A stretch of DNA of 64,000 nt from Shinella zoogloeoides. Its GTDB lineage: Bacteria; Pseudomonadota; Alphaproteobacteria; Rhizobiales; Rhizobiaceae. The stretch covers positions 3,055,001 to 3,119,000 of the forward strand of contig NZ_CP086610.1 in NCBI RefSeq assembly GCF_020883495.1. The letters are read 5' to 3'. The number at the start of each line of letters is the position of its first letter. Position 1 is the stretch's first letter. A model generated the notes under the pieces. The model did not search any database. It had not been told where the DNA came from and was given only the letters and a program-made list of their open reading frames with translations. Position numbers and translations under genes: made by a program. Of the stretch, positions 11,813-22,400 are shown in pieces.

Positions 11813-13534
11813 TTACTTCTGCCAGCTCTTGACGAGTTCGTCGTAGTTGACCGTCTGCGGCTTTTCCTTCTCGTTCTCGATCTTGAGCTGCGGAGCGAGG
11901 TTGCCCTTCGCGACCGCATCCTTGTTCCAGAACTCGATGTCGTGCTCCTCGGCAAGCTTCGGGCCGATATCGCCCTGAACGCCGGCGCGCTCCAGGCGTT
12001 CCAGCACCTTTTCCTGTTCGGCGCACAGCGAGTCCATGGCTTCCTGCGACGTCTTGGCGCCGGAAGAGGCATCGCCGATCGCCTGCCACCAGAGCTGGGC
12101 CAGCTTCGGATAGTCCGGGATGTTCGTGCCGGTCGGCGACCACTGCAGACGGGCCGGCGAACGGTAGAACTCGATCAGGCCGCCAAGCTTCGGCGCACGG
12201 TCCGTGAAGGACTTGTGGTCGAGCGTGGACTGACGGATGAAGGTGAGGCCGACATGGCTCTTCTTCACGTCGACGGTCTTGGAGGTCACGAACTGCGCAT
12301 AGAGCCAGGCGGCCTTGGCGCGGTCGTCCGGGGTGGACTTCATGAGCGTCCAGGAACCGGCGTCCTGATAGCCGAGCTTCATGCCGTCCTTCCAGTAGAC
12401 GCCATGCGGCGAGGGAGCGAAGCGCCACTTCGGCGTGCCGTCCTCGTTCACGACCGGCAGGCCGGGCTTCACGAAGTCGGCGGTGAACGCCGTATAGGTG
12501 AAGATCTGCTGCGCGATGTCGCCCTGCGCGGGAACGGGACCCGCTTCCGAGAAGGTCATGCCGCCGGCGGCTGCCGGTGCGTAGGCCTTCATCCAGTCGA
12601 GGTACTTCTGGATCGAGTAGACGGCAGCCGGGCCGTTGGTGTCGCCGCCGCGGGCAACGCACGAACCGACCGGACGCGACTTCTCGTCGACCTTGATGCC
12701 CCATTCGTCGACCGGCAGGCCGTTCGGAATGCCGCGGTCGCCGTTACCGGCCATCGAGAGCCAGGCGTCGGTGAAGCGCCAGCCGAGCGACGGGTCCTTC
12801 TTGCCGTAGTCCATGTGGCCATAGACCTTCTTGCCGTCGATCTCGCGGCCGGTGAAGAACTCGGCGATGTCCTCGTAAGCGGACCAGTTGACCGGAACGC
12901 CGAGGTCGTAGCCGTATTTCGCCTTGAAGTCGGCCTTGTTCTTCTCATCGTTGAACCAGTCGTAGCGGAACCAGTAGAGGTTCGCGAACTGCTGGTCGGG
13001 AAGCTGGTAGAGCTTGCCGTCCGGCGCGGTCGTGAAGGACTTGCCGATGAAGTCGTCGATGTCGAGGTTCGGGTTGGTAACGTCCTTGCCTTCATTGGCC
13101 ATGAAGTCGCTCAGCGGACGGGCCTGGTTGTAGCGCCAGTGGGTGCCGATCAAGTCCGAGTCGTTGATGTAGCCGTCATAGATGTTCTCGCCCGACTGCA
13201 TCTGCGTCTGGAGCTTTTCGACGACGTCGCCCTCGCCGATCAGGTCGTGCGTGATCTTGATGCCGGTGATGGCGGTGAAGGCCGGCGCAAGGACCTTCGA
13301 TTCGTATTCATGCGTGGTGATCGTTTCCGAGACCACCTTGATCTCCATGCCGGCGAACGGCTTGGCGGCGTCGACGAACCACTGCATTTCCTTTTCCTGG
13401 CTGGCGCGATCCAGCGAGGACAGGTCGCCGATCTCCGTATCCAGGAACTTCTTGGCGGCATCCATGTCCGCGAATGCGGAACCGGTAAACGCCAGCAGCA
13501 TGGCCGCCGTCGTCGTCAGAAGTTGCTTTCGCAT
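11813..13534 (-). CDS. glpV: Glycerol ABC transporter substrate-binding protein GlpV
   Basis: Periplasmic solute-binding protein of the extracellular binding-protein type. A clear signal peptide occupies residues 1-22 (MRKQLLTTTAAMLLAFTGSAFA, cleavage before DMDAAKK). The mature part of about 550 residues is long for the class, which fits the rhizobial GlpV type. It is the last gene of the glpDSTPQUV cluster, 74 bases after glpU. In Rhizobium leguminosarum this transporter is known to take up glycerol, and the glpD/glpR linkage here supports the same substrate. It may also bind other polyols. Confidence 0.88.
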   Translation of the reverse strand: MRKQLLTTTAAMLLAFTGSAFADMDAAKKFLDTEIGDLSSLDRASQEKEMQWFVDAAKPFAGMEIKVVSETITTHEYESKVLAPAFTAITGIKITHDLIGEGDVVEKLQTQMQSGENIYDGYINDSDLIGTHWRYNQARPLSDFMANEGKDVTNPNLDIDDFIGKSFTTAPDGKLYQLPDQQFANLYWFRYDWFNDEKNKADFKAKYGYDLGVPVNWSAYEDIAEFFTGREIDGKKVYGHMDYGKKDPSLGWRFTDAWLSMAGNGDRGIPNGLPVDEWGIKVDEKSRPVGSCVARGGDTNGPAAVYSIQKYLDWMKAYAPAAAGGMTFSEAGPVPAQGDIAQQIFTYTAFTADFVKPGLPVVNEDGTPKWRFAPSPHGVYWKDGMKLGYQDAGSWTLMKSTPDDRAKAAWLYAQFVTSKTVDVKKSHVGLTFIRQSTLDHKSFTDRAPKLGGLIEFYRSPARLQWSPTGTNIPDYPKLAQLWWQAIGDASSGAKTSQEAMDSLCAEQEKVLERLERAGVQGDIGPKLAEEHDIEFWNKDAVAKGNLAPQLKIENEKEKPQTVNYDELVKSWQK

Positions 13535-13608
13535 TTTGATCCTCCCTTAGGGTTTTGCGATTGCAAGTGAGAAGGCCCCTTTCCCCCGGGACCTCCATTT
13601 CCTTTGCC

Positions 13609-14027
13609 TTACACGAAGCGGAAAACGCCGATGGCGTAGACCACGGACAAGGCAAGAGCCCACCACAGGTTGGGGCCGACAAGCCCCAGCCATGCGAGAT
13701 GAATGAACGCCGAGCCGAGCAGCGACACGAAGAGCCGGTCGCCGCGGGTCGTCTCGAAGCGCAGGATGCCGACGCGCGGCGAACCGCCCGGCCGGGCATA
13801 TTCCCAGACCGCCATCAGCGCGATCAGCAGGAAGATCGTCAGGAAGAACATGGCCGTCGGGAACGACCAGGCCATCCAGCCGCCCGGAATGAGCGAGGCG
13901 AACCAGTCGCGCGCGCCGTCCTTGACGGGAAGCGCCATGACGAGAAGCCCGGCGATGACGGCGTAGATGACGAGCACGGCGGCGAGCGCGACCGGCCAGC
14001 GGTTGTTGCGGTTGGCGACGGTGGCCA

Positions 14028-14028
<1 letters not shown>
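13609..14028 (-). CDS. glpU: DUF2160 family membrane protein GlpU
   Basis: A 139-residue membrane protein with about four hydrophobic segments (near residues 13-33, 50-73, 98-115 and 118-136) matching the DUF2160 proteins found in glycerol ABC operons. The role is unproven; an accessory subunit of the transporter is the usual suggestion. Its ATG shares one base with the glpQ stop codon (TGATG), indicating translational coupling. glpV follows after 74 bases. Confidence 0.85.
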
Positions 14029-14903
<875 letters not shown>

Positions 14904-14914
14904 GGTTTCCTCCC

Positions 14915-15781
<867 letters not shown>

Positions 15782-15783
15782 CG

Positions 15784-16854
15784 TCAGCCCTCCCTGCCGA
15801 CACGCCAGCTATCGGCGTAGATGTTGATGGCGGCGGGGTCGAAGGTCACGCGCGGGTCGGCGGGAATCTCGCCATCCTCCGGCACGACGATGGCGATCGG
15901 CTTGCCGGCGAATTCCGCCCGCACGATCTTCTGGCGGCCGATATCCTCAACCTTGCTGATCGAGACCGGCATGCCGTCGCGCGACAGCGAAATGAATTCC
16001 GGGCGGATGCCGAGTTCCGTCCTGGCGCCGGCGGCGATATCCGGCTTGTAGCCGAGGTCGAGCGTCTCTTCCCCGACCTTGATGCTGCTGCCGTCGATGG
16101 CGGCCGGCAGCACGTTCATGCCCGGCGAACCGATGAAATAGCCGACGAAGGTGTGGCGCGGCTTCTCGAAAAGCTCGGCCGGCGTGCCGATCTGCACGAT
16201 CTGGCCGTCATACATGACAACGACCTTGTCGGCGAAAGTCAGCGCCTCGGTCTGGTCGTGCGTGACATAGACCATGGTGAAGCCGAACTGGCGGTGCAGC
16301 TTCTTGAGCTGCGAACGCAGCACCCACTTCATATGCGGGTCGATGACGGTCAGCGGCTCGTCGAAGAGGATGGCGTTGACGTCGTTGCGCACGAGGCCGC
16401 GGCCCAGCGAAATCTTCTGCTTCTGGTCGGCGGTCAGGCCCCGCGCCGTCTTCTTCGCCCAGCCGGCAAGATCGATCATCTCGAGGATGTCACGCACGCG
16501 GCGGTCGACTTCCGGTTCGGCCACGCCGCGGTTGCGCAGCGGGAAGGCCAGATTGTCGTACACCGTCATCGTGTCGTAGATGACCGGGAACTGGAAGACC
16601 TGCGCGATGTTGCGCTCCTGCGTCGACAGATACGTGACGTCCCTGCCGTCGAACAGGATGCGGCCCTCGGAGGGCTGCAACAGGCCCGAGATGATGTTGA
16701 GCAGCGTGGTCTTGCCGCAACCCGAGGGGCCGAGCAGCGCATAGGCGCCGCCGTCGTTCCACTCGTGATGGACTTCCTTCAGAGAGTAATCCGCTTCCGA
16801 CTTCGGCTTCTGGCCGTAGGCGTGGCGGATATGATCGAGATTGATGCGTGCCAT
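15784..16854 (-). CDS. glpT: Glycerol ABC transporter ATP-binding protein GlpT (degenerate signature motif)
   Basis: MalK/UgpC-like ATPase subunit with a C-terminal TOBE-type domain. Walker A is GPSGCGKTT (42-50), Walker B ILFDE (162-166), and the H-loop histidine is H199 in YVTHDQTEA. The ABC signature, normally LSGGQ, reads LTADQ (140-144), so this subunit cannot contribute a standard signature to a composite site. Its partner GlpS keeps LSGGQ, which makes an asymmetric heterodimer likely (see findings). The start has GAGGAG upstream and the gene is 10 bases after glpS. The name follows the rhizobial glpSTPQUV scheme and is not the E. coli GlpT antiporter. Confidence 0.9.
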   Translation of the reverse strand: MARINLDHIRHAYGQKPKSEADYSLKEVHHEWNDGGAYALLGPSGCGKTTLLNIISGLLQPSEGRILFDGRDVTYLSTQERNIAQVFQFPVIYDTMTVYDNLAFPLRNRGVAEPEVDRRVRDILEMIDLAGWAKKTARGLTADQKQKISLGRGLVRNDVNAILFDEPLTVIDPHMKWVLRSQLKKLHRQFGFTMVYVTHDQTEALTFADKVVVMYDGQIVQIGTPAELFEKPRHTFVGYFIGSPGMNVLPAAIDGSSIKVGEETLDLGYKPDIAAGARTELGIRPEFISLSRDGMPVSISKVEDIGRQKIVRAEFAGKPIAIVVPEDGEIPADPRVTFDPAAINIYADSWRVGREG

Positions 16855-16864
16855 GGTCCTCTCC

Positions 16865-17947
16865 TCAGGCCGCCGCGGTCGCGGGTTCCGCGATCGCCTT
16901 GCCGTCCGTGCCGAAGGCCATCAGATGGCGCGTGTCGACATGGACGGTGATGACCGCCTCCGGCTCGATGTCGTGGATACCGGGCGAGAGCATGACCCAG
17001 CGGCTGCCCTCGAATTCGATATGGATGAAGCTTTCCGAACCCGCGATTTCCGAGATCGCCGTGCGCGCCTGAAGGCTCGCCGAGGCCGGCGTCTGGCTCG
17101 TCAGCGACAGGTGGTGCGGATGGAAGGCGATGGTGCAGGGGCCGTCCGGCACGCCGGCAAGATGCGCGGGCACCGGCAGCACCGGCTTGCCGCCGATCTC
17201 AAAATGCCCGCCCTTCCTGACGACCTCGACCGCATTCAGCGGCGGATCGGCGAAGGTGCGCGCGGTCAGAAGGTCGATCGGACGTCGATAGACGTCGATG
17301 GTGCGGCCGAACTGCGTGATGCGGCCCTGCGAGAGCGCCGCCGTATTGCCGCCGAGAAGCAGCGCCTCGGACGGCTCGGTCGTCGCATAGACGAAGATCG
17401 CGCCGGAGGCGGCGAAGATCTTCGGCAGTTCGAGGCGCAGTTCCTCGCGCAGCTTGTAGTCGAGGTTGGCGAGGGGCTCGTCGAGCAGCACGAGGCTGGC
17501 ATTCTTGACGATGGCGCGGGCAAGCGCCGTGCGCTGCTGCTGGCCACCGGAAAGGTTGAGCGGCGTGCGGTCGAGATAGGGCGTCAGCTTCAGGAGATCG
17601 GCCGCCTTGCGCACTTCGCGGTCGATGGTCGCGCTGTCCGCGCCCTTGATGCGCATCGGCGAGGCGATGTTCTCGTAGACCGTCAGCGCCGGGTAATTGA
17701 TGAACTGCTGGTAGACCATGGCGACGCCGCGATCCTGCACGCGCACGCCCGTCACGTCCTTGCCGTCGAACCAGACGGAGCCGGAGGTCGGCTTGTCGAG
17801 GCCGGCCATCAGCCGCATCAGCGAGGTCTTTCCCGAAAGCGTCGGGCCGAGCAGCACGTTGAGCGAGCCGCGCTCGAGCACGAGACTGGTCGGATGGATA
17901 TGCGTTTCCGCCCCCGCCACCTTCTCGATGTTTCTAAGTTCCAGCAT
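16865..17947 (-). CDS. glpS: Glycerol ABC transporter ATP-binding protein GlpS (H-loop histidine absent)
   Basis: Second ATPase subunit, 360 residues, also with a C-terminal TOBE-type regulatory part. Walker A is GPTLSGKTS (34-42), the signature LSGGQ is at 132-136 and Walker B LVLLDE at 152-157. At the H-loop, where relatives have YVTHD, this protein has YATTE, so the catalytic switch histidine is replaced by T190. The combination with GlpT leaves one complete composite nucleotide site. It lies 42 bases after glpD. Confidence 0.9.
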   Translation of the reverse strand: MLELRNIEKVAGAETHIHPTSLVLERGSLNVLLGPTLSGKTSLMRLMAGLDKPTSGSVWFDGKDVTGVRVQDRGVAMVYQQFINYPALTVYENIASPMRIKGADSATIDREVRKAADLLKLTPYLDRTPLNLSGGQQQRTALARAIVKNASLVLLDEPLANLDYKLREELRLELPKIFAASGAIFVYATTEPSEALLLGGNTAALSQGRITQFGRTIDVYRRPIDLLTARTFADPPLNAVEVVRKGGHFEIGGKPVLPVPAHLAGVPDGPCTIAFHPHHLSLTSQTPASASLQARTAISEIAGSESFIHIEFEGSRWVMLSPGIHDIEPEAVITVHVDTRHLMAFGTDGKAIAEPATAAA

Positions 17948-17989
17948 TCCTATCTCCGTCGTTCCTCCCAGCCACCGGATCAGGGTGTG

Positions 17990-19507
17990 CTAGTGGGGGG
18001 CCGCCCTTGCTGCCGCCATGTAGTCTTCCAGCGCGGTCGCTTGCGCGGCCGTCAGGTGCAATCCTCGTTTGGTCCGCCGCCACAGCACGTCTTCGGCGTG
18101 CCGGGCCCATTCTTCCTTCATCAGCCAGCGCACTTCGCGCTCGTAGAGGTCGCTGCCGAAATGCCGGCCGAGGTCCTCGGACGACGTCGCGCCGTCCAGC
18201 ATGTTCGCTGCCCGCGTGCCGTAGAGCCGCACGAGCCGGCGGGCATGGGCCGGCGCGAGGAAGGCGAAGCGCGCGGAAAGCGTTTTCACCTCGGCATCGA
18301 AGCCGTCCACCTTGAAATCGCCGCCCGGCAGGCGGGAATTCGCGGTCCAGCGGTCACCCTTGGCGCCGATGGATTCGCCGATCTTCTCCAGCGCCGATTC
18401 CGCCAGACGCCGGTAGGTGGTGAGCTTGCCGCCGAAGATGTTGAGCAGCGGGGCCTGGCCGTCGCCGCCCTCGACCTTCAGCACGTAGTCGCGCGTCGCT
18501 TCCTGCGCCTTGCTGGCGCCGTCGTCGAAGAGCGGGCGCACGCCGGAATAGGTCCAGACGATGTCTTCGCGCTGCACCGGCTCGGCGAAATACTCGCTGG
18601 CCGAAGCGCAGAGGTAATCGATCTCGGCATCGCTGATGCGCACGTCGCGGGGATCGCCCTGATAGTCCCGGTCGGTCGTGCCGATCAGCGTGAACTCTTC
18701 CTGGTAAGGAATGGCGAACATGATACGCCCGTCCGGGTTCTGGAAGAAGTAGGCGCGCGGATCGGAGAATTTCTTCTTCACGACGATATGGCTGCCCTGC
18801 ACGAGGCGGACATTGTGGACGTCGTTGCGGCCGAAAGCGGCGGAGAGAACCTTGTCCACCCAGGGACCGGCGGCATTGACCAGCATGCGGGCGCGCACCG
18901 TCTCGCGGGCGCCGGTATCGACATTCTCCGTCTCGACGTTCCAGTGGCCGTTTTCCCGGCGCGCGGCGACGACCTTGGTGGCCGTGCGGATATCCGCGCC
19001 ACGGTCGGCCGCATCGCGGGCGTTCAGAACCACGAGGCGGGCATCGTCCACCCAGCCGTCGGAATATTCGAAAGCCTTGCGGAAGAGCTTCTTCAGCGGG
19101 CCGCCGGCCGGATCCTTGGCAAGGTCGAGCGTCGCGGTCGCCGGCAGCAGCTTGCGGCCGCCGATATAGTCGTAAAGGAAGAGGCCGAGGCGGATGAGCC
19201 AGGCCGGGCGCAGGCCGCCCTTCTGGAACGGCAGCACGAAGCGCATCGGCCAGATGACGTGCGGCGCCATGGCCCAGAGCACTTCGCGCTCCATCAGTGC
19301 CTCGCGCACGAGGCGGAATTCGTAGTGCTCGAGGTAGCGCAGGCCGCCATGAATGAGCTTGGTGGAGGCGGAGGACGTGCCGGACGCGAAATCCTTCATC
19401 TCGGCGAGCATCACCGAATAGCCGCGACCGGCGGCATCGCGCGCGATGCCGCAGCCGTTGATGCCGCCACCGATGACGAAGATATCGCGGATCACGTTGC
19501 CGTCCAA
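17990..19507 (-). CDS. glpD: FAD-dependent glycerol-3-phosphate dehydrogenase
   Basis: Membrane-associated flavoenzyme that oxidises glycerol 3-phosphate to dihydroxyacetone phosphate and feeds electrons to quinone. The FAD motif GGGINGCG is near residues 13-20, and the family segments SSASTKLIHGGLRYLEHYEF and FGGKLTTYR are present. I choose a TTG start at 19507 because GGGAGGGG lies just upstream; a TTG at 19534 and a GTG at 19495 are alternatives. The protein would then be 505 residues. It heads the transporter operon and is preceded by a good promoter overlapped by GlpR-like half-sites. Confidence 0.93.
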   Translation of the reverse strand: MDGNVIRDIFVIGGGINGCGIARDAAGRGYSVMLAEMKDFASGTSSASTKLIHGGLRYLEHYEFRLVREALMEREVLWAMAPHVIWPMRFVLPFQKGGLRPAWLIRLGLFLYDYIGGRKLLPATATLDLAKDPAGGPLKKLFRKAFEYSDGWVDDARLVVLNARDAADRGADIRTATKVVAARRENGHWNVETENVDTGARETVRARMLVNAAGPWVDKVLSAAFGRNDVHNVRLVQGSHIVVKKKFSDPRAYFFQNPDGRIMFAIPYQEEFTLIGTTDRDYQGDPRDVRISDAEIDYLCASASEYFAEPVQREDIVWTYSGVRPLFDDGASKAQEATRDYVLKVEGGDGQAPLLNIFGGKLTTYRRLAESALEKIGESIGAKGDRWTANSRLPGGDFKVDGFDAEVKTLSARFAFLAPAHARRLVRLYGTRAANMLDGATSSEDLGRHFGSDLYEREVRWLMKEEWARHAEDVLWRRTKRGLHLTAAQATALEDYMAAARAAPH

Positions 19508-19560
19508 TTTCCCCTCCCATTTCGCATCGCACAATTCTGTGCATTTGCGAAAGCAGATGG

Positions 19561-19595
19561 AGTTAAAACGAAAACATTTCGAATGTCAAACGAAT
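19561..19595 (-). promoter_or_regulatory. glpD promoter with overlapping GlpR-like half-sites
   Basis: On the minus strand a perfect -35 TTGACA (19589-19584) is separated by 17 bases from a -10 TTAACT (19566-19561). Three related half-sites lie on it: AAACGAAA (19566-19573), TTTCGAAT (19577-19584) and AAACGAAT (19588-19595) on the plus strand. The same core is in the operator before glpR. A DeoR-type repressor bound here would block RNA polymerase. Confidence 0.65.
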
Positions 19596-19621
19596 GCGAG
19601 AAGAAATACCATATCCCTGTA

Positions 19622-20392
19622 TCAGGCCTGTGACGCGGTCTCCACGAGACGCGCGTCATGCTCCTGGCAAATGGCGCGAATGCCCTCGAAAGGACAGCTA
19701 TCCGTGATGAAGGTATGGACCTGCGAGAGGTGGCCGATCCGGACGGGCGCGGTCCTTTCGAATTTCGTCGAATCCGAAACCAGAATGACATGGCGCGCAT
19801 TGGCGATGATCGCCTGCGCCACCTTCACCTCGCGATAATCGAAGTCGAGCAGCGCGCCGTCCTCGTCGATGGCCGAAACGCCGATCACGGCGTAATCCAC
19901 CTTGAACTGCCGGATAAAATCGACCGCCGCCTCCCCGACGATACCGCCATCCGCCCCGCGCACCACGCCGCCGGCAATCACCACCTCGATGGAGGGATAG
20001 ACGCGCAAGCGATTGGCGACATTGATATTATTGGTGATGACCATCAGTTCCTTATGGTCAAGCAACGCCTCGCCGACGGCCTCCGTCGTCGTGCCGATAT
20101 TGATGAAGAGCGAGGAATTGTCGGGGATCATTGCCGCAGCCGCACGACCTATCGCCTGCTTTTCCGGCGCGGCTATGGAGCGGCGCGCCTCGTATTTCAC
20201 ATTCTCGTTGCCGCTCGGGAACAGCGCCCCGCCGTGAATGCGCGTCAGCACCTTGTTGTCGCACAGATCGTTGAGGTCCTTGCGGATGGTCTGCGGCGTC
20301 ACGGAAAAGCGCGAGGCGAGGTCTTCCACGAGCACGCGCCCCTCGACTTTTGCGAGATCCACGATCTCCGCCTGCCGGCCCGTCAGAAACAT
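19622..20392 (-). CDS. glpR: DeoR family repressor of glycerol metabolism, GlpR
   Basis: A 256-residue DeoR/GlpR-type regulator. The N-terminal helix-turn-helix (VLVEDLASRFSVTPQTIRKDLNDLCDNKVLTRIHGGA, about 19-55) contains the DeoR signature, and the C-terminal sugar-phosphate-sensing domain fills the rest. In this family glycerol 3-phosphate relieves repression. AGGAGGAG lies upstream of the ATG. It is upstream of and codirectional with glpD, and a perfect inverted repeat covers its own promoter, suggesting autoregulation. Confidence 0.93.
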   Translation of the reverse strand: MFLTGRQAEIVDLAKVEGRVLVEDLASRFSVTPQTIRKDLNDLCDNKVLTRIHGGALFPSGNENVKYEARRSIAAPEKQAIGRAAAAMIPDNSSLFINIGTTTEAVGEALLDHKELMVITNNINVANRLRVYPSIEVVIAGGVVRGADGGIVGEAAVDFIRQFKVDYAVIGVSAIDEDGALLDFDYREVKVAQAIIANARHVILVSDSTKFERTAPVRIGHLSQVHTFITDSCPFEGIRAICQEHDARLVETASQA

Positions 20393-20406
20393 GTGCTCCT
20401 CCTTAT

Positions 20407-20450
20407 GCTTTCGTTTTCTTTCATCATATGCAAAAACGAAAGCACATCAA
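20407..20450 (-). promoter_or_regulatory. glpR promoter with perfect GlpR-like operator
   Basis: An 11-bp perfect inverted repeat GCTTTCGTTTT / AAAACGAAAGC (20407-20417 and 20433-20443) covers the spacer and -10 of a minus-strand promoter: -35 TTGATG (20450-20445), 16-base spacer, -10 TATGAT (20428-20423). The half-site core matches those at the glpD promoter. Confidence 0.65.
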
Positions 20451-20528
20451 TTGATCCGTTCTGCCTTCTTGGAGAGTGCCCCGGTTTTTGTGATACTGGG
20501 CCGCAGCAGGACACCGGGAGGACAGACC

Positions 20529-21299
20529 ATGTTTCATCCAGCCTTGTTCAAGGGCGCCAATATCGTCGTGACCGGCGCGGGGCGCGGCATCGGGCTGGAG
20601 ATCGCCCGGCAGTTCCTCGATTGCGGCGCACATGTGCTGCTGCATGGCGGCCGTTCGGCTTCCGGCCCGCTGCCCGATTTCCTCGAAAATGCCGTGGCGG
20701 ACGCCCGCGCGCATATCGTCTATTCGGACTTCCTCGAAGAGGGTGGGATCGGTGCGCTGCTGCAACGGGTGGACAGCCTCTTCCCGCATGTCAACGTGCT
20801 GATCAACAATGCCGGCACCATGGTCGGCCGCTTCCCGGCCGCCGATCTCACCGACGAGGAATACGAAACCATCGTGCGCCTCAACCAGACCTCCGTCGTC
20901 GAGGTGACACGCGGGCTGCTGCGCGCGCTGCGCCGCGCGCCGCATGCGGCCATCGTCAACACGGTCTCCATTTCGGCGCTGACGGGCGGCAGCCCCGGCT
21001 CGGCGATCTATTCGGCCACCAAGGCTTTCGTCTCCACCTATTCCAAGGGGCTGGCGCGCGAACTCGCGCCGGACGGCATCCGCGTCAACTGCGTCTCGCC
21101 GGGCACCATCACCACCGATTTCCATGCGCGCTACTCGACCGCCGAGAAGCTGGAAGCGACGCGCAAGACCATTCCGCTCCAACGCCTCGGCACGGCGGAG
21201 GACTGCGCCCCCGCCTATCTCTTCCTCGCCTCCAATGCGCTCTCCGGCTATGTCACCGGCCAGGTGCTGGAGGTGAACGGCGGCCAGCTCATCTGCTGA
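20529..21299 (+). CDS. Short-chain dehydrogenase/reductase family oxidoreductase
   Basis: NAD(P)-dependent SDR of 256 residues. The cofactor motif TGAGRGIG is at 15-22, NNAG at 93-96, and the catalytic YxxxK is Y161/K165 in YSATKAF with the usual serine just before (S147/S149). The C-terminal segment VTGQVLEVNGGQ is typical of classical SDRs. The start at 20529 has GGGAGG upstream; an in-frame extension of nearly 300 bases runs through the glpR promoter and is not used. The substrate cannot be inferred. It is divergent from glpR and converges with the next gene. Confidence 0.9.
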   Translation: MFHPALFKGANIVVTGAGRGIGLEIARQFLDCGAHVLLHGGRSASGPLPDFLENAVADARAHIVYSDFLEEGGIGALLQRVDSLFPHVNVLINNAGTMVGRFPAADLTDEEYETIVRLNQTSVVEVTRGLLRALRRAPHAAIVNTVSISALTGGSPGSAIYSATKAFVSTYSKGLARELAPDGIRVNCVSPGTITTDFHARYSTAEKLEATRKTIPLQRLGTAEDCAPAYLFLASNALSGYVTGQVLEVNGGQLIC

Positions 21300-21311
21300 C
21301 CACCCTCTCGT

Positions 21312-22307
21312 TCAGGCGTTGACGTCGACGACGACACGTCCCTTGACCTTGCCGTCGAGAATGAGGTTCGCCAGTTCCGGCAGGTCGGAAAGCCGATGCT
21401 CGACCACCATGGCCTCCAGCTTGTCCATCGGCAGGTCGGAAGCGATGCGGTTCCAGGCGTCGACGCGCTGATCATAGGGCCGCATGACGGAATCGATGCC
21501 GAGCAGGCTGACCCCGCGCAGGAGGAACGGGATGACCGTGAAGGAGGGCACCACGGCACCGGCCGCAAGGCCGACCGACGCGACGGCGCCATCGTATTTC
21601 ATCTGCTTGAGCACGCGCGCCAGCATGTCACCGCCCACCGCGTCGACGGCGCCGGCCCAACGCTCGGATTCGAGCGGCCGGCTGCTCGCCTCCGCCAGTT
21701 CCGCGCGATCGATGATCGTCTCCGCCCCGAGGCCCTTGAGATAGTCCGCCGTCTCCGGCCGGCCCGTCACCGCCGCGACGGAATAGCCGAGCCGCGCCAG
21801 CAGCGCGACGGCGACCGAGCCGACGCCGCCGGCCGCGCCCGTCACCAGCGCCTCGCCCTTCAGCGGCGAAAGCCCCGCCTTTTCCAGCGCGATGACGGAG
21901 AGCATCGAGGTCAGCCCCGCCGTGCCGATCGCCATGGCCTGCCGGGTCGAAATGGTTTCCGGCAGCGGCACCAGCCAGTCAGCCTTCACCCTGGCGCGCG
22001 TCGCAAAGCCGCCCCACCAGATTTCGCCGACGCGCCAGCCGGTCAGCACCACCCGGTCGCCGGGCCGGTAGCGCGGATCGTCGGAGACCTCGACCGTGCC
22101 GGAAAAATCGACGCCCGGCACATGCGGGAAGGTGCGCACCAGCCCGCCCTTGCCATTGATGCAAAGCCCGTCCTTGTAGTTGAGCGTCGAATATTCGACC
22201 GCGACGGTGACGTCGCCATCGGGAAGCCGCGAATCCTCAAGCTCCCGGATATTGGCGGAAACCGCACCGTCCGCTCCCTTTTCGACCAGCAATGCCTGAA
22301 ACGTCAT
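21312..22307 (-). CDS. Acrylyl-CoA reductase (AcuI/YhdH-like) family zinc-free alcohol dehydrogenase
   Basis: A 331-residue quinone-oxidoreductase-like MDR protein. It has the GroES-like N-terminal domain (STLNYKDGLCINGKGG, HVPGVDFSGTVE) and the nucleotide-binding GAAGGVGSVAVALLA. The sequence pattern follows the YhdH/AcuI group, which reduces acryloyl-CoA with NADPH. That activity is a family inference. The start ATG has GAGGAGG upstream. It is divergently transcribed from the LysR gene with 93 bases between them, so the regulator might also act on it. Confidence 0.85.
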   Translation of the reverse strand: MTFQALLVEKGADGAVSANIRELEDSRLPDGDVTVAVEYSTLNYKDGLCINGKGGLVRTFPHVPGVDFSGTVEVSDDPRYRPGDRVVLTGWRVGEIWWGGFATRARVKADWLVPLPETISTRQAMAIGTAGLTSMLSVIALEKAGLSPLKGEALVTGAAGGVGSVAVALLARLGYSVAAVTGRPETADYLKGLGAETIIDRAELAEASSRPLESERWAGAVDAVGGDMLARVLKQMKYDGAVASVGLAAGAVVPSFTVIPFLLRGVSLLGIDSVMRPYDQRVDAWNRIASDLPMDKLEAMVVEHRLSDLPELANLILDGKVKGRVVVDVNA

Positions 22308-22400
22308 GGCGTCCTCCTCGTGATCCCTGATGCGACAGATATAGGGCGCGGGGCATTGGTGCCGCCACTGTTCTTTTGTATCAAGGCGATGGAGGCCCGC

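Noticed and set aside
16865..17947. GlpS considered a broken pseudogene because of its missing H-loop histidine
   Set aside because: The reading frame, length, signature and Walker motifs are intact and the partner subunit supplies the complementary motif.
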